Translations under genes and position numbers: made by a program
Assembly (NCBI GenBank): GCA_017305555.1
Contig: JAFKKM010000052.1
Span: 1 to 43,933 of the forward strand
Direction of reading: 5' to 3'
DNA length: 43,933 bases
Origin: Hyphomicrobiales bacterium
GTDB taxonomy: Bacteria; Pseudomonadota; Alphaproteobacteria; Rhizobiales; Xanthobacteraceae
Notes under the pieces: generated by a model
The model's database searches: none
What the model was told of the DNA's origin: nothing
What the model saw: the letters and a program-made list of their open reading frames with translations, nothing else
Part shown: positions 1-7,575 of the stretch, one piece after another
Position numbering within the stretch: the stretch's first letter is position 1
Layout: every line of letters begins with the position of its first letter

Positions 1-1902
1 GCGTGGTCCGCCGGGGCCGCGAACCTCACCGCCATACGCGAACAGCCCGCCGGTGCCGAGCAATGACAAGCCGATGCCGCCCAATCCTCCACCAAGCCCG
101 CCACCCATGCCGCCCATCATGCCGCTAAGGGAGCGCATAATCGGGCCGACGATCAGCAACTTCACCAAGGCTTCCTCGATAGCCCGCAAGATCGTCTTAC
201 CCATGCTTGAGAATGCGTCGGAAACGCTCTTGGTCCCGTCGAGAACGTCCGTCAGGCCGGTCGTCAGGGTCGAAGACATGGTGTTGGCGATGCCGCGCAT
301 GGCCTCATTGGCGCGCATCGCGGACGCCTCAACCGAATTGAGCGCGGTCGCAACGTCAGGATAGAGTCCCTTAAGAGCAGACGCGATTTGAACGTCTGAC
401 GGGTCTAGCAGCGCCGTTTGCGTATCGAATTTGATGGCGGATGCAACGCGGGCTTTCTGCATCGCCTCAGCGGCCTTGCTGTAGGCGTCCGCTACTTCGT
501 TGATTTTGCGCCTTTGCTCATCTGTGACAACGTTAGCGCCCTTCCCAGCCGCAGCGTTGGCTTGCATCGCGACGGTTTCCAACTGCGCGACAACCTTGGC
601 GCGTTCACGCGCCGCTGTTGTCTGGTCGATTGCGCCAGCTTCCGCTTGTAGCGCCGCGGTACGTTTCTGGATGCTGTCCGCAGCAGCGCCGAGTTTATCA
701 ACGGTCGTGGTATCGGTCGGCTTAGGTGGTTTCGGCGCATCGTCGGGCCGACGCTTCGGCAACGGGACGGCGCTATTCCCGCCATAGCTGAAATTAACCG
801 GAGCCTGCGGAACCTCGCTCGCCTGCGCTTGAGCAATGCGGGACTCAATCTCATGGAGTTGCTTTTCGACGCCAGAACGCTGTTGCGGTGTCAGGCCGGT
901 ATCGTTGAGGCGGTTCTTTAAGAGCGTCTGTTGATCAAGGTCGAAAGCCGACACGCCACCTTGATAGCCGGTGCCAGGACGAATCTTATTCGACAGCGCG
1001 GCAGCATCGCCCATCAATTGGACGATCTTCAACCATTCGCCTTTGATGTTCAAAACGATATTGTCGATCGCTTCGAGGGCGGGATGCAGATTCTGGTCGA
1101 GGGTCCGCCATGCGTTCTTTAATTCGTCATCCAGCTTTTTGGCGCGGGTAACGATCTCGTTAGAAAAGGCGTCGGCGGATTTCGTCTTAAGATCGTCCAA
1201 TAGCTGGTCGACCGAAAGCGTCCCTTGTCGAATCTGGTCGGCAAACTTCGCACCGAATAGCTTGTCCGCAAGATCCAGCGCGGCCAATTCCTGCCCGATG
1301 GCCTGCAATTGCTTCATGTAGGTTAGGACGGCGACGATACGCTGGTCTTGCGTGGTCGCGGCGCGGAACATACTCAAGCCGGATGAATCTTGGTCGGTGC
1401 TGAAAAGCTCGCGCATTTCGCGCATCGCCTGCTCAACCGCCGTGACTTTCTTCAAGCCCTCATCCCAAACGGACCAATCGGGGTTAAGGACCGGCTTGAG
1501 CGCCTGATAGGCGTTGCCCAATGCGCCTTCGAATAGCGCAACCTTTTCCGTCGCGCCTTTCGCACCATTCACCCACGCCTGCCAGAACTCAGGCGATAGG
1601 CCGGAAGCGTTGGCCTTGTCGGCAACCGAAACCATTTGCTCAAGCTGTTCGCGCGCTGCCGATACAGCCGCGCTCATCAGCTTGTAGGAACCGACAACCA
1701 GCGCCACCTTGCCGACCATGCCGAGCGCCATACGTGACGCGGACGCCATCAACCCGGCTTCAATGCCCTTGTTTAGGTCTAGGAACTGTTTCGCGATCTG
1801 ACGGGCAACGGTGCCAACGTGGTTGCTCGTTTCCTGCATCTTATTTTTGAACGCGGTAATATCCGGCGAACCTAGCGCGATATCTAGGGAGGGCTTAGCC
1901 AT
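1..1902 (-). CDS. Phage tail tape measure protein (partial, C-terminus beyond window)
   Basis: A frame open for 634 codons starts at ATG 1902 and runs off the left edge without a stop. Tape measure proteins set tail length and form the core around which the tube assembles. Supporting features are the length, an Ala-rich helical N-terminal half (MAKPSLDIALGSPDIT start), long coiled-coil-like stretches rich in Ala, Gln, Glu and Lys, and hydrophobic glycine-rich runs near codons 590-615 (MGGMGGGLGGGLGG). The visible end AYGGEVRGPGGPR resembles the glycine turn before the C-terminus of many phage tape measure proteins. The start overlaps the stop of the upstream chaperone-like gene by 8 bases, the usual order in siphoviruses and gene transfer agents. 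Confidence 0.85.
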   Translation of the reverse strand, partial: MAKPSLDIALGSPDITAFKNKMQETSNHVGTVARQIAKQFLDLNKGIEAGLMASASRMALGMVGKVALVVGSYKLMSAAVSAAREQLEQMVSVADKANASGLSPEFWQAWVNGAKGATEKVALFEGALGNAYQALKPVLNPDWSVWDEGLKKVTAVEQAMREMRELFSTDQDSSGLSMFRAATTQDQRIVAVLTYMKQLQAIGQELAALDLADKLFGAKFADQIRQGTLSVDQLLDDLKTKSADAFSNEIVTRAKKLDDELKNAWRTLDQNLHPALEAIDNIVLNIKGEWLKIVQLMGDAAALSNKIRPGTGYQGGVSAFDLDQQTLLKNRLNDTGLTPQQRSGVEKQLHEIESRIAQAQASEVPQAPVNFSYGGNSAVPLPKRRPDDAPKPPKPTDTTTVDKLGAAADSIQKRTAALQAEAGAIDQTTAARERAKVVAQLETVAMQANAAAGKGANVVTDEQRRKINEVADAYSKAAEAMQKARVASAIKFDTQTALLDPSDVQIASALKGLYPDVATALNSVEASAMRANEAMRGIANTMSSTLTTGLTDVLDGTKSVSDAFSSMGKTILRAIEEALVKLLIVGPIMRSLSGMMGGMGGGLGGGLGGIGLSLLGTGGLFAYGGEVRGPGGPR

Positions 1903-2266
1903 TGTCGGCACCCTCCACTTCCGGCGCCGGTTCGGTCGGCTGAACAAAGAACATTGATAGGACGGTTATGGCAACCGGCGCATTCTCCATCAGGGGCCGC
2001 GTTCGGACGAAACGCTCAACGAGGTCGGCAGCATCACGGCGCGATAGGCCGCCCCCGATCAGGCCAAGCTCTATGACGCGCTCCATGTCATCAATCGACC
2101 AAAGCGCCTCATTAAACCGCTTAAGGCAAGCCGCTGGTGTTGAGCCGTAATCACCCGGAAGGCCGCGAATGGAAAGGTTCGCCCGTACCCAAGGATGATT
2201 GAGCGTCATCGGGTGTTGTCCGCCTGCCCAAGTGATCGGCTTTGCGGTTTCGGTCGTGTCAGTCAT
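1895..2266 (-). CDS. GTA gp10-like tail protein / tail assembly chaperone
   Basis: A 123-residue protein resembling the gene transfer agent gp10 / phage tail assembly chaperone family (Pfam Phage_TAC_11). The pattern is an N-terminal W-A-G-G-Q-H-P-M-T-L beta segment, then a helical part with VIELGLIGGG, DAADLVERFV and RPLMEN. Its place directly upstream of the tape measure gene fits a chaperone that coats the tape measure before tube polymerisation. The ATG at 2266 is chosen over an in-frame start at 2308 because GAGG lies about 9 bases upstream and the ATG overlaps the previous stop (ATGACTGA). A second relative lies at 9402-9722. No downstream slippery extension was recognised. Confidence 0.7.
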   Translation of the reverse strand: MTDTTETAKPITWAGGQHPMTLNHPWVRANLSIRGLPGDYGSTPAACLKRFNEALWSIDDMERVIELGLIGGGLSRRDAADLVERFVRTRPLMENAPVAITVLSMFFVQPTEPAPEVEGADNG

Positions 2267-2660
2267 TCTTAATGGCCTCGTTAATGGCGTCGGAAATTGC
2301 TTCGTCAATCTGGTCGCGTTTGGCGCGATAGGTGTTGTAGAAAAATGGTCGGGCCGGTTGGTGCGAGTTGCCGAACTCGAACGCTAGGGCGTGGTCGTAA
2401 TCGACGCCGCTGCCCTCGCGGATATCGCCGGTCGTGGTGTCGCCACCCGCGACCACATGAACGTCGGTCGGACTGCGAACTTCAACTGTTAGGCTCTGTT
2501 CTAGGTGTCCTGTCTCTTCCGGCGGTTGCAGCAACGAACGCAACGCCGAACGTTGAGCGTCGGAAAGCTGTTGCGCCTGCTCTTTCAGGACTTCGGAAAC
2601 ACTCTGCTCCACCTTGTCAGGCAAGGATTCTAGGTAGCGCTGTAGATCGTCAGGGCTCAT
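2259..2660 (-). CDS. HK97 gp10-like tail completion / neck protein
   Basis: A 133-residue protein starting MSPDDLQRYLESLPDKVEQ. The family (HK97-gp10_like) helps join the tail to the head or complete the tail tube end. Visible signs are an amphipathic N-terminal helix, a basic/acidic middle, and the conserved-looking stretch YDHALAFEFGNSHQPARPFFYNTY, in which an E-F-G motif followed by Q-P-A-R-PFF is typical. The C-terminal helix is DEAISDAINEAIKND. The ATG lies one base after the terminase stop, and its own stop overlaps the next gene. In most phages of this type it sits next to head closure; here the terminase pair lies between them. Confidence 0.8.
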   Translation of the reverse strand: MSPDDLQRYLESLPDKVEQSVSEVLKEQAQQLSDAQRSALRSLLQPPEETGHLEQSLTVEVRSPTDVHVVAGGDTTTGDIREGSGVDYDHALAFEFGNSHQPARPFFYNTYRAKRDQIDEAISDAINEAIKND

Positions 2661-2661
2661 G

Positions 2662-4284
2662 TCACCACACCAACATGTCGGCGGTGATCGCCGGATCGTC
2701 GAGGAAGTTGCCGTGAGCTTCGCCAGCCGCAGCACGACTAACGGCCATCCATGACGCCGCAGCGCCGTCGATACGATCCGTGCTCTTGCCCTTGTGCATG
2801 ACTCGATTGCCAGCGCTGTCGGTGTGGATGGCGACGTTTGAGAAATTCCAGCGCAAGACGGGGTGTCCGCCGTGCTTGAAGTTTCCGCCGACGATGGCGC
2901 GCTCAAGGGTGTTGAGCGCCGGGGATTGCGTCACCCAGCCTTGCCGGATGGTCACGATCTTGTCGCCGTGATCGCCGCTCAGGATCGAAATAACGGCGCT
3001 GGCATATGCGGGATCGAAACCGATCTCGCGAACTTCGAACCGCTGGCATAGGCCATCGATGTACGCCGCAACGGCAGCGTGATCGATCACATTGCCCGGT
3101 GTCGCGGTGATATGGCCCTCTTTGCTCCATCGCACGTAGTCGACGCCATCGAGGTCGCCGCGCTTCCTGATATCCGCGTCGGGACAAAAGAAGTGAGGCA
3201 ACACGGTATAGGTATCGCCATCGCGGAAACACGCGACCACGGCGCAAAGGTCCGTTGTCGTCGCCATATCAACGCCAATCCAGCACGGTGCGCCATTGAA
3301 GGCGTCATAATCAATAGGATCGGAGCCTAGATTGTATGTTGCGAGGTCGACGAAAGGCGACGTGCTCTTATCAAGCCAGACATTCAGCTTGAGTTGCAGC
3401 AACGAATCCCGTTCGCCTGGACTGGTACGCGCCCGCTCAACGTGTCGCCGGTAGCCTTCAATCGAGGGATAGCCGTGCGAACTGCCGGGGTTCACAGCCC
3501 GCCATAGTGCTTCATCGTCAAACTGTGCATCGGCTGGCGCTTCGAACAGGACTGGCAACAATGAGGGATCGGTGATTTCGCCGCGCGCCACCTTCCGCGC
3601 GCGCTCCACGATCTCATAAGCAATATTATCCTGTCCCCTGCCCGCCGTGGTCGCGACGACAAGCAAGGTGTCGTCTGTTTTATCGAGGCCGGTGGTCAGG
3701 GCTTCCCATAGCTGCCGGTTCGGCCAGATATGCAATTCGTCGGCCAGCACAAAGGACGGCGTTCGGCCATGCTGCGCGCCGCCATCGCTGGAAATAACTT
3801 CAAGCGTCGTGCCATCGGTCGGATAGACAATCTTTTTAGCGCTGTTAAAGGCATCATAGATTTTCAGCCGACTAGCGGCTTTGGCGTTCATACGCACAAT
3901 GCCAAGCGCCTCGCGGAAGGCAATCCCGGCTTGGTTGCGGTCGCTCGCGGCGAAGATCGCTTCGCCCCCGATCACACGCTCAGGGCCGACCGTATGCAGT
4001 AGCGCCAATGCAGCCGCATATGTCGATTTGCGATTGCCTCTTGGCACCAAAATCACGACCGTATTAACCAGCCGGGAACCGTCAGGCTTGCGCGGACCGT
4101 AAATGCGCCGAACTACACGTTCAATCCATGGGTCGAGTTGAAAGGTATGACCGGGATTGCGGGATTTCGGATGCTGCAACTTCCGCAGAAACCTAACGGC
4201 CCGTTCGCCATGGCCTTCCGGGTCGGGAATGTCGCTGCCGTCATAAATCCAGTGCGGGAACGTATCAGGAAGCAAAAAGGTCAT
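2662..4284 (-). CDS. terL: Phage terminase large subunit
   Basis: A 540-residue packaging motor with an N-terminal ATPase and C-terminal nuclease. The Walker A variant VPRGNRKST is near residues 80-88 and a Walker B-type FVLADELH near 178-185, followed by an ATTAG coupling-type motif. The C-terminal half contains WIGVDMATTTDLCAVV, the first acidic metal-binding strand of the RNase H-like nuclease, and a second acidic site in EIGFDPAYA. This is the usual length for HK97-type terminases. It overlaps the small subunit by 20 bases, which suggests translational coupling. The enzyme appears intact. Its position after head-closure genes, rather than upstream of the portal, is unusual. Confidence 0.96.
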   Translation of the reverse strand: MTFLLPDTFPHWIYDGSDIPDPEGHGERAVRFLRKLQHPKSRNPGHTFQLDPWIERVVRRIYGPRKPDGSRLVNTVVILVPRGNRKSTYAAALALLHTVGPERVIGGEAIFAASDRNQAGIAFREALGIVRMNAKAASRLKIYDAFNSAKKIVYPTDGTTLEVISSDGGAQHGRTPSFVLADELHIWPNRQLWEALTTGLDKTDDTLLVVATTAGRGQDNIAYEIVERARKVARGEITDPSLLPVLFEAPADAQFDDEALWRAVNPGSSHGYPSIEGYRRHVERARTSPGERDSLLQLKLNVWLDKSTSPFVDLATYNLGSDPIDYDAFNGAPCWIGVDMATTTDLCAVVACFRDGDTYTVLPHFFCPDADIRKRGDLDGVDYVRWSKEGHITATPGNVIDHAAVAAYIDGLCQRFEVREIGFDPAYASAVISILSGDHGDKIVTIRQGWVTQSPALNTLERAIVGGNFKHGGHPVLRWNFSNVAIHTDSAGNRVMHKGKSTDRIDGAAASWMAVSRAAAGEAHGNFLDDPAITADMLVW

Positions 4285-4651
4285 CGTCGTCCTGATTTGA
4301 TCCGCGGATAGCAGGCCGGGAGCGGCTAACAGGGGTCAGGCCAAGCTCGTTCGCAGCAAGCCGCGCCGTTGTCTGGGCCGCATTCATGGTGCCAATGGCG
4401 GGGTGTTTCTTCCCGCCAAGTAGCAGGCCATCACGGTTCAAAAGGCGCTGGGCCTCGCGCATCATGCCGATTGCGGAGCAATAGCTTTCCAGAATCCCAA
4501 GATCGCCAGCGGTGATGGTGTTGCGCTGGTTCAAGATCGTCGCGACTCTACGCCATTCGCGTTTTGCCTCGCGGCCTAGCCAAGACGGCGGCTTGCCGAT
4601 CTCAACTTGCGAGGAACCGGGGACGATGTTCGGGCGAGGTCCGCGCGTCAT
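4265..4651 (-). CDS. terS: Phage terminase small subunit, P27 family
   Basis: A 128-residue DNA-recognition subunit that would bind the packaging site and hand DNA to the large subunit. It begins MTRGPRPNIVPGSSQ and has P27-family hallmarks: P-x-W-L followed by A-K-x-E-W-R-R, then ITAGDLGILESYCSA and a helical segment with P-A-I-G-T-M-N. The acidic tail DDDDLFAS is typical. The start at 4651 is preferred over an in-frame ATG at 4687 because a purine-rich GGGGAGGG precedes it and ATGA overlaps the upstream stop. The downstream large subunit begins inside its 3' end. Confidence 0.88.
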   Translation of the reverse strand: MTRGPRPNIVPGSSQVEIGKPPSWLGREAKREWRRVATILNQRNTITAGDLGILESYCSAIGMMREAQRLLNRDGLLLGGKKHPAIGTMNAAQTTARLAANELGLTPVSRSRPAIRGSNQDDDDLFAS

Positions 4652-4935
4652 GCCGCCCTCCCCGGCGCATGGTGCAGGTTCCGCCATGCGAGGTTAAACG
4701 GGTTGTTATCGAGTTGGATAAGTCTGCCGTTCGGCAATTCGCCGGTCATGTACAGAAACGCCAGCCGGGACGCGCTATGATTTTCTGAATCTACGCGAAT
4801 GTGGATGCCATCGCGGGCCTTCACGCCTGCAACGGTGCCAGCGCGGGCTTTCCCGCCACGATCTACGCGCCAACGAAAGATTCCGGTCGCTGGATCATAG
4901 GACAACAATTCGCGAAGCCGATCAGCCGTGATCAT
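4648..4935 (-). CDS. HNH endonuclease-like protein, catalytic histidine apparently lost
   Basis: A 95-residue protein starting MITADRLRELLSYDPATG. The fold signature G-x-F-x-W-R, then GTVAGVKARDGI, RLAFLYMTGELPNG and a final N-P-F-N-L-A-W-R-N-L matches phage HNH proteins with a zinc-free beta-beta-alpha core. In active relatives the segment after the tGe.P run is I-D-H-x-n-x-n; here it reads IQLDNN, so the expected histidine is replaced. HNH proteins next to terminases can assist packaging, but this one may be inactive. ATG 4935 overlaps the head-closure stop (ATGA) and its stop overlaps the small terminase start. It lies directly beside terS, the usual place for such genes. Confidence 0.65.
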   Translation of the reverse strand: MITADRLRELLSYDPATGIFRWRVDRGGKARAGTVAGVKARDGIHIRVDSENHSASRLAFLYMTGELPNGRLIQLDNNPFNLAWRNLHHAPGRAA

Positions 4936-5246
4936 TTGCCGATCCTTTCGCAAGCGATATCCATACCAGCGCGCCGCCCAAGCTCTTTGATGCTCTTGAT
5001 GGTGTATGCCTGCCCTTCGAACATGACGCGGTGATCCAGCGTCACGCCGGGATAGAAGTACGTCCGAAACGTCGCGGTGCTGTCGGTGGTGGCGTGCTGC
5101 CCGTCCCGGTTATCAACCAACCGGTTGACCAATTGAGCCCGCAACGGGACCAAGGTTTCCCATGTCGTGGACTGGTTCCGGTATGCGTCATAAGTGACGG
5201 TCGCCACCTGAATCTCAATCAGCCGATCCATAGAGCCCGCGCGCAT
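4932..5246 (-). CDS. Phage head closure / head-tail adaptor protein
   Basis: A 104-residue protein of the SPP1 gp16-like head closure family. The N-terminus MRAGSMDRLIEIQ and the following W-E-T-L-V-P-L-R-A-Q-L, then TATFRTYFYPGVTLDHRVMF and a final YTIKSIKELGRRAGMDIACE follow the family layout: an RxDR-like start, a central W, a strand with F-x-x-R and a C-terminal I-x-x-x-x-E. It would seal the portal channel and receive the tail. The start ATG overlaps the preceding stop (TAATG), and its own stop overlaps the HNH-like gene. Confidence 0.85.
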   Translation of the reverse strand: MRAGSMDRLIEIQVATVTYDAYRNQSTTWETLVPLRAQLVNRLVDNRDGQHATTDSTATFRTYFYPGVTLDHRVMFEGQAYTIKSIKELGRRAGMDIACERIGK

Positions 5247-5656
5247 TAGACGGCCCTCATGATCGCGGCGACGTTCACGATGGCATGGGAAAACGTCCCA
5301 TCATGAATAAACCGGGTATCATCAATCGAAAGATCGGACACGGCAAAGCCATCAACGTCCAAGTAGCAATGCTCCACCTGTGCATCGTGCGGGACGCAAT
5401 CGACCATCGCGCCGGCAATCTCTTTCCCCAGCTTCATGCCGGGCTCTTTGACGAAAACATGCACGTTGAGATAAGCCCGCGCGATCACGCCGGTATAAAC
5501 CGTCTGACCGTCGCCAAGGATCACGGTTAGGTCGTGCTCAGGTCGGACGCCTGTATCCACGATGTTCGCCGGATCACCGATCAGCGCCATAACCTCAGCG
5601 TTCGCCATCAAGCGATCAGCAACCAGCTTTTGCAGCGAAAGCGACGGCTCAGCCAA
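5246..5656 (-). CDS. DUF3168 tail completion protein (GTA gp8-like)
   Basis: A 136-residue protein with the DUF3168 layout: an N-terminal helix with L-V-A-D-R-L-M-A-N, then ALIGDPANIVDTG, strands with YLNVHVFVKEPG, the helix GKEIAGAMVDCV and a C-terminal THDGTFSHAIV-like strand. Members complete the tail tube near the neck. No ATG fits the full-length protein, so a TTG at 5656 is used. GGAG lies 8 bases upstream, and the start overlaps the connector stop. The next gene follows in TAATG overlap. Confidence 0.75.
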   Translation of the reverse strand: MAEPSLSLQKLVADRLMANAEVMALIGDPANIVDTGVRPEHDLTVILGDGQTVYTGVIARAYLNVHVFVKEPGMKLGKEIAGAMVDCVPHDAQVEHCYLDVDGFAVSDLSIDDTRFIHDGTFSHAIVNVAAIMRAV

Positions 5657-5930
5657 AATAGAAGCTCCGGTAAGGGTCCAAGAGGGCCAGGAATCCGTAT
5701 GGCAACACTTCGGACGACACTCCGATCAACGTTGCTTCACGATTGGCATAGAGGTGCGCCGTCAGCATAAGGATTGCTTGATTGACCGGTGGCGCGGTGT
5801 TTTCGGTCACTTGCGCGCCGGTATATGCCTCAACCCATGCCGTTGCGGCGTCCAATTTGGCTTGGATCAGGGAGTCGTCGGCGTCAAAAGTGACGTTCAA
5901 ATGGGACTTGGCGTCGGAAAGTGTCAGCAT
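5649..5930 (-). CDS. gp6-like head-tail connector protein
   Basis: A 93-residue helical protein beginning MLTLSDAKSHLNVTFDADD. The motif L-x-x-A-K-x-H-L-x-V followed by D-D-S-L-I-Q-A-K-L-D-A-A and W-V-E-A-Y-T-G is the classic start of HK97 gp6-like connectors, which form a ring under the portal. The C-terminus LLDPYRSFYFG also fits (L-L-x-P-Y-R). The ATG at 5930 begins at the conserved MLTL; longer in-frame upstream sequence overlaps the small helix-turn-helix gene and is unlikely to be translated. Confidence 0.85.
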   Translation of the reverse strand: MLTLSDAKSHLNVTFDADDSLIQAKLDAATAWVEAYTGAQVTENTAPPVNQAILMLTAHLYANREATLIGVSSEVLPYGFLALLDPYRSFYFG

Positions 5931-5976
5931 TGAAAAACCTAAATTCGTGATCTCTTGCGTTGAGGGGGATGTCTGG

Positions 5977-6189
5977 TCAGGGGACGTTTTCAAAAAGTTG
6001 ATCGATACCCCCGGCCCTCTCTTTCTTCTTTCGATAGCTGCCGATTGGTGTTGCGACGATGGATGACGTAGGCCAACCAGCCTTGATCCGACGTTCAAGC
6101 GTTTGGCGCGGACAACCAAGGCGCTTAGCCCATTGCGTGATCGTCAGTGCTTCACCGCGATATGTGATCGTCTTTGCCTTCCTAGGCAT
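5977..6189 (-). CDS. Small phage helix-turn-helix-like protein
   Basis: A 70-residue basic protein starting MPRKAKTITYRGEALTITQ. The central block ITQWAKRLGCPRQTLERR followed by IKAGWP looks like a helix-turn-helix in which a recognition helix follows G-C-P-R-Q-T-L. Small proteins of this form (S-E-W-A-x-x-x-G-x-x-x-x-T-L-x-x-R-L-x-x-G-W) recur in siphovirus head regions, often near HNH genes. DNA binding is inferred. It overlaps the end of the HNH gene by 8 bases and precedes the connector by 46 bases. Confidence 0.65.
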   Translation of the reverse strand: MPRKAKTITYRGEALTITQWAKRLGCPRQTLERRIKAGWPTSSIVATPIGSYRKKKERAGGIDQLFENVP

Positions 6190-6520
6190 GATTGGCCTTC
6201 TTATCTTTCCAATCATCACGGGCGTTACATGCTCTGCATGACGGACGCCAATTGGTCCTATCCATTCGCCGATGTGGTGCTCTGCGGATACTGGCGATAT
6301 GGGCAACCAGTATTGCGGGAGCACCGCAGCGGCAACGATCATGACCGGGCTCAGCGAGGTAAGCCTTAGCGGCAACCTGAAATTCGTAATCATAACCACG
6401 CGCTGCGGCGTTCGGGCGGCGCTTGTCATAGGCGGCGCGGCGCTCTTGCTGGCAGATGCAGCGATAACCAGCCGCAACCTTGCGGCCACATACACAAATG
6501 CGAGGCGGACGCATGGGCAT
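6182..6520 (-). CDS. HNH endonuclease
   Basis: A 112-residue cysteine-rich nuclease. The N-terminal C-x-C...C-x-C pattern (ICVCGRKVAAGYRCIC) looks like a zinc knuckle. The C-terminal half carries D-R-C-R-C-G, VAHIASIRRAP as the His strand, D-R-T-N-W and the closing SCRACNARDDWKDKK, giving the HNH order of His, Asn, Cys-x-x-Cys. Similar nucleases act in packaging of HK97-like phages. Here the gene lies between the capsid-associated genes and the connector. ATG shares one base with the upstream stop (TGATG). All key residues appear present, unlike in the HNH-like gene at 4648-4935. Confidence 0.82.
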   Translation of the reverse strand: MPMRPPRICVCGRKVAAGYRCICQQERRAAYDKRRPNAAARGYDYEFQVAAKAYLAEPGHDRCRCGAPAILVAHIASIRRAPHRRMDRTNWRPSCRACNARDDWKDKKANHA

Positions 6521-7161
6521 CAGGCTGGCACCTCAGCCATGGTTTTAACGCCATAATCGCCAAGTGCATTCAGCCGGTTGCGATCAGCGCTCTTAAGGCC
6601 CTTGCCCCAATCGGTCGATTTTCCGCCGTTGTTCTTATCGGCATCGGCGCTGCCGTGGATTGCCTTTAGCTTTTCGATCAGGCCATCACGCGCCAATAGG
6701 ATTTCAGCGGGTGTAGCGTTCCACGTATCTTCGGGACTCCATTCCAACCAGCCGCTGCCGACCTTGAACAAGCGCTCAATTAGTTCGGTCAGGGTGATCG
6801 GGTCGGACGGTTCGGTGCTGTTGGTGTTGTCCGCGCCTGCAATGCGTTCGATGAATCCGAGCAATTGCGGCGTTACCAGCGTAAAGAATTCGTCGAGGGA
6901 TTCAGGTTGCACCCAATCCGGATCAGCCGGGAATAAGATGCTGTCCGGGTCGGTGCATGTCGCTGCAATTAGATCAAGAGTAGCAGTCCAATCGAAAGCA
7001 GCAATGCGGCCATAGAGGTCGGCAAAGTCATGGTACTTGCTCGCGATGGTAGCGAGCGCTCGCAAATCGGCGCGCAAGGTGATACCTCCACCTTGCGAGG
7101 TGGACTTACAGACACCATTGCCGACACTCAAACGGAGGGTTGAGTCTGCGAGCGCTCGCAT
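6520..7161 (-). CDS. Phage protein of unknown function
   Basis: A 213-residue acidic, mostly helical protein that I cannot assign firmly. The stretch W-L-E-W-S-P-E-D-T-W-N-A-T-P-A-E-I near residue 140 resembles the aromatic P-x-x-x-W-x-x-T-P-x-E-L motif of small tail assembly chaperones of gene transfer agents, but the rest is unlike them. The C-terminus KSADRNRLNALGDYGVKTM may bind another phage protein. ATG 7161 has AAGGA about 9 bases upstream. An alternative TTG at 7077 has a stronger GGAGG 7 bases away and would skip an odd N-terminal part that contains two identical 12-base palindromes and a hairpin. Real coding is likely because it overlaps the next gene in TGATG fashion. Confidence 0.6.
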   Translation of the reverse strand: MRALADSTLRLSVGNGVCKSTSQGGGITLRADLRALATIASKYHDFADLYGRIAAFDWTATLDLIAATCTDPDSILFPADPDWVQPESLDEFFTLVTPQLLGFIERIAGADNTNSTEPSDPITLTELIERLFKVGSGWLEWSPEDTWNATPAEILLARDGLIEKLKAIHGSADADKNNGGKSTDWGKGLKSADRNRLNALGDYGVKTMAEVPA

Positions 7162-7173
7162 TGCTGGGCGTCC

Positions 7174-7560
7174 TTATGCAACCGGGCGGGACGCGACGTT
7201 GCCGAGAATGGCAACGGCACCCGCCGCAATCGAGGTTCCGCCGTTCTTCGTCAGGACCACGCGGACATAACGCTTATGTCCGATGTAGCCCTGTTTAACG
7301 CTGGCATCCGCCGTCAGGGTCGCCGGAAGCGAACCGATCAGGTCGCCGGCTACAACGTCGGTGAAGTCGCCGTCCGTTGTCGTGTCGGATTCCTGAATCT
7401 TCGCCGTGAAGTCGCCAGCGCCAGCAATCGCGCCAGTGTTCACGATAAACGCAACGCTGCCGGAACCTTGAAGGTCAACGGTGTTGCCCTTGATGGTCGC
7501 GGCTTGGACTGCCGGGGAAAGCGCCAGCTTGACGCCAATGTTAGAAACGATATCGCGCAT
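7174..7560 (-). CDS. Capsid-associated small structural protein
   Basis: A 128-residue beta-rich protein starting MRDIVSNIGVKLALSPAVQ. It is rich in Ala, Gly, Thr and Val, with strands such as DFTAKIQESDTTTDGDF and HKRYVRVVLTKNGG and few charged helices. Proteins of this type commonly follow the major capsid gene and are candidates for capsid decoration or a tail tube-like structural unit. It follows the capsid gene after 15 bases in the same direction. I see no catalytic motif. Because no other major tail protein is visible, a tube-like role cannot be excluded. Confidence 0.6.
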   Translation of the reverse strand: MRDIVSNIGVKLALSPAVQAATIKGNTVDLQGSGSVAFIVNTGAIAGAGDFTAKIQESDTTTDGDFTDVVAGDLIGSLPATLTADASVKQGYIGHKRYVRVVLTKNGGTSIAAGAVAILGNVASRPVA

Positions 7561-7575
7561 GTTAGGCTTTCTCCC

